NCBI GenBank assembly: GCA_035283845.1
Contig: DATESZ010000011.1
Coordinates: 1-23,931 of the forward strand
Length of the DNA stretch: 23,931 nucleotides
DNA from: DATESZ01 sp035283845
Lineage (GTDB): Bacteria > Desulfobacterota > Syntrophia > Syntrophales > JACQWR01
Reading direction: 5' to 3'
Shown here: piece after piece, positions 23,600 to 23,931 of the stretch
Position numbering within the stretch: position 1 is the first letter of the stretch
Layout of the letters: each line of letters begins with the position of its first letter
Position numbers and translations under genes: made by a program
Notes under the pieces: generated by a model
Seen by the model: the letters and a program-made list of their open reading frames with translations, nothing else
What the model was told of the DNA's origin: nothing
The model's database searches: none

Positions 23600-23628
23600 T
23601 ATATACGCCATCGGTTTAGAAGTGTCAA
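23600..23628 (-). promoter_or_regulatory. Promoter of the vapBC-like operon
   Basis: Minus strand TTGACA (23628-23623), 17-base spacer, TATATA (23605-23600), 38 bases before the antitoxin ATG. The A/T-rich stretch ATATAAATATATATA (23591-23605) over the -10 is a plausible operator for the RHH antitoxin. Confidence 0.7.
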
Positions 23629-23635
23629 CCCCTGT

Positions 23636-23797
23636 TTAGACGTGCTTTTGGAACACGCCTACCACATCGGGGGCAATCTCCTGAAGGGCATCGCCCATCT
23701 TGGCAAGAGCGTCTGCGTCCTTCCCCCATAAGTCTGGCGCATCCAGGTTGAATTTCCTCTTCTCCCAAATCTTCCGCGCGTTTGGCTCGTCAGGCAT
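23636..23797 (-). CDS. Hypothetical 53-residue protein
   Basis: A short ORF starting MPDEPNARKIWEKRKF and ending VVGVFQKHV, with GGAG seven bases before its ATG. It is hydrophilic, without signal peptide or membrane segment, and its base composition is more G/C-rich than the vapBC pair downstream. The frame is open upstream through the inverted repeat, so it may be the end of a longer frame. It stops just upstream of the vapBC promoter. Family not recognised. Confidence 0.4.
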   Translation of the reverse strand: MPDEPNARKIWEKRKFNLDAPDLWGKDADALAKMGDALQEIAPDVVGVFQKHV

Positions 23798-23807
23798 CTG
23801 TAAGCTC

Positions 23808-23930
23808 CGTTCGTTTGGCGAACGCCCCGGATGAGGAGCGCGCCTTAGCGTGTCTGCTCAATCCGGTTGATGGGCCAGATGGTCGCATTGCAACATACTT
23901 ATTTAAGGCGCGCGCTCCTCGTCCGGGGCG
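23808..23930. repeat. Long inverted repeat with a small hairpin beside it
   Basis: CGCCCCGG-A-T-GAGGAGCGCGCCTTA (23823-23847) is the near-perfect inverse of 23904-23930 (one mismatch and a CG insertion), enclosing about 56 bases. The hairpin CGTTCG-TTTGG-CGAACG (23808-23824) adjoins the left arm. The right arm meets the window edge, so the full extent is not visible. It could be the end of a mobile element, a recombination site or a repeat family member. Confidence 0.7.
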
Positions 23931-23931
23931 A

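Noticed and set aside
23808..23930. Inverted repeat read as an integron attC site
   Set aside because: I cannot find RYYYAAC and GTTRRRY core sites at its ends, there is no integrase gene and no second site; the right end is cut by the window.

Overview
The window looks like a chromosomal segment of a Gram-negative anaerobe. The gene complement (two-subunit Fe-S fumarase, PreP-type M16C peptidase, type IV pilus minor pilins of deltaproteobacterial style, TonB/BtuB) and the many G/C-rich palindromes between genes fit Desulfobacterota (former Deltaproteobacteria, perhaps Syntrophales-like). This placement is inference from gene style; there is no rRNA or other taxonomic marker here.

Layout. 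(1) 1-1186: a 5'-truncated AlbA/RecG-like ATP-binding protein whose N-terminus has been replaced by a G/C-rich palindromic repeat. (2) 1195-2451: a MobA-like nucleotidyltransferase (-) and a divergent three-helix membrane protein (+), with a promoter and inverted repeat between them. (3) 2483-7192 (-): fumarase alpha, fumarase beta and PreP in one direction, with three palindromes between the fumarase genes; a 4HBT thioesterase with its own promoter lies upstream. (4) 8020-10491 (-): HD phosphohydrolase, DUF4124-like secreted protein and PAS-GGDEF diguanylate cyclase. The HD and GGDEF genes have near-identical promoters. (5) 10892-16866: a type IV pilus cluster, pilB-pilV-pilX-pilW (+), met by a FimT-like minor pilin and a small membrane protein on the other strand. 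(6) 16934-20609 (+): a cobalamin-riboswitch operon, btuB-cobO-tonB. (7) 20601-23931 (-): transketolase, the relics of a DUF4160/XRE-type toxin-antitoxin pair, an intact vapBC-like pair with a clear promoter, a 53-residue ORF and a long inverted repeat at the window edge.

How parts may work together. A diguanylate cyclase is transcribed back to back with pilB, and PilB carries tandem MshEN-type 24-residue motifs of the kind that bind c-di-GMP. This suggests local control of pilus extension by c-di-GMP. The B12 operon pairs uptake (BtuB), its energiser (a dedicated TonB) and corrinoid adenosylation (CobO) under one B12-sensing leader.

Stretches over 300 bases without a main gene are 10492-10891 (two divergent promoters plus a repeat) and 16867-17336 (promoter, riboswitch, six-codon ORF). 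I saw no tRNA, rRNA, CRISPR array or transposase gene.
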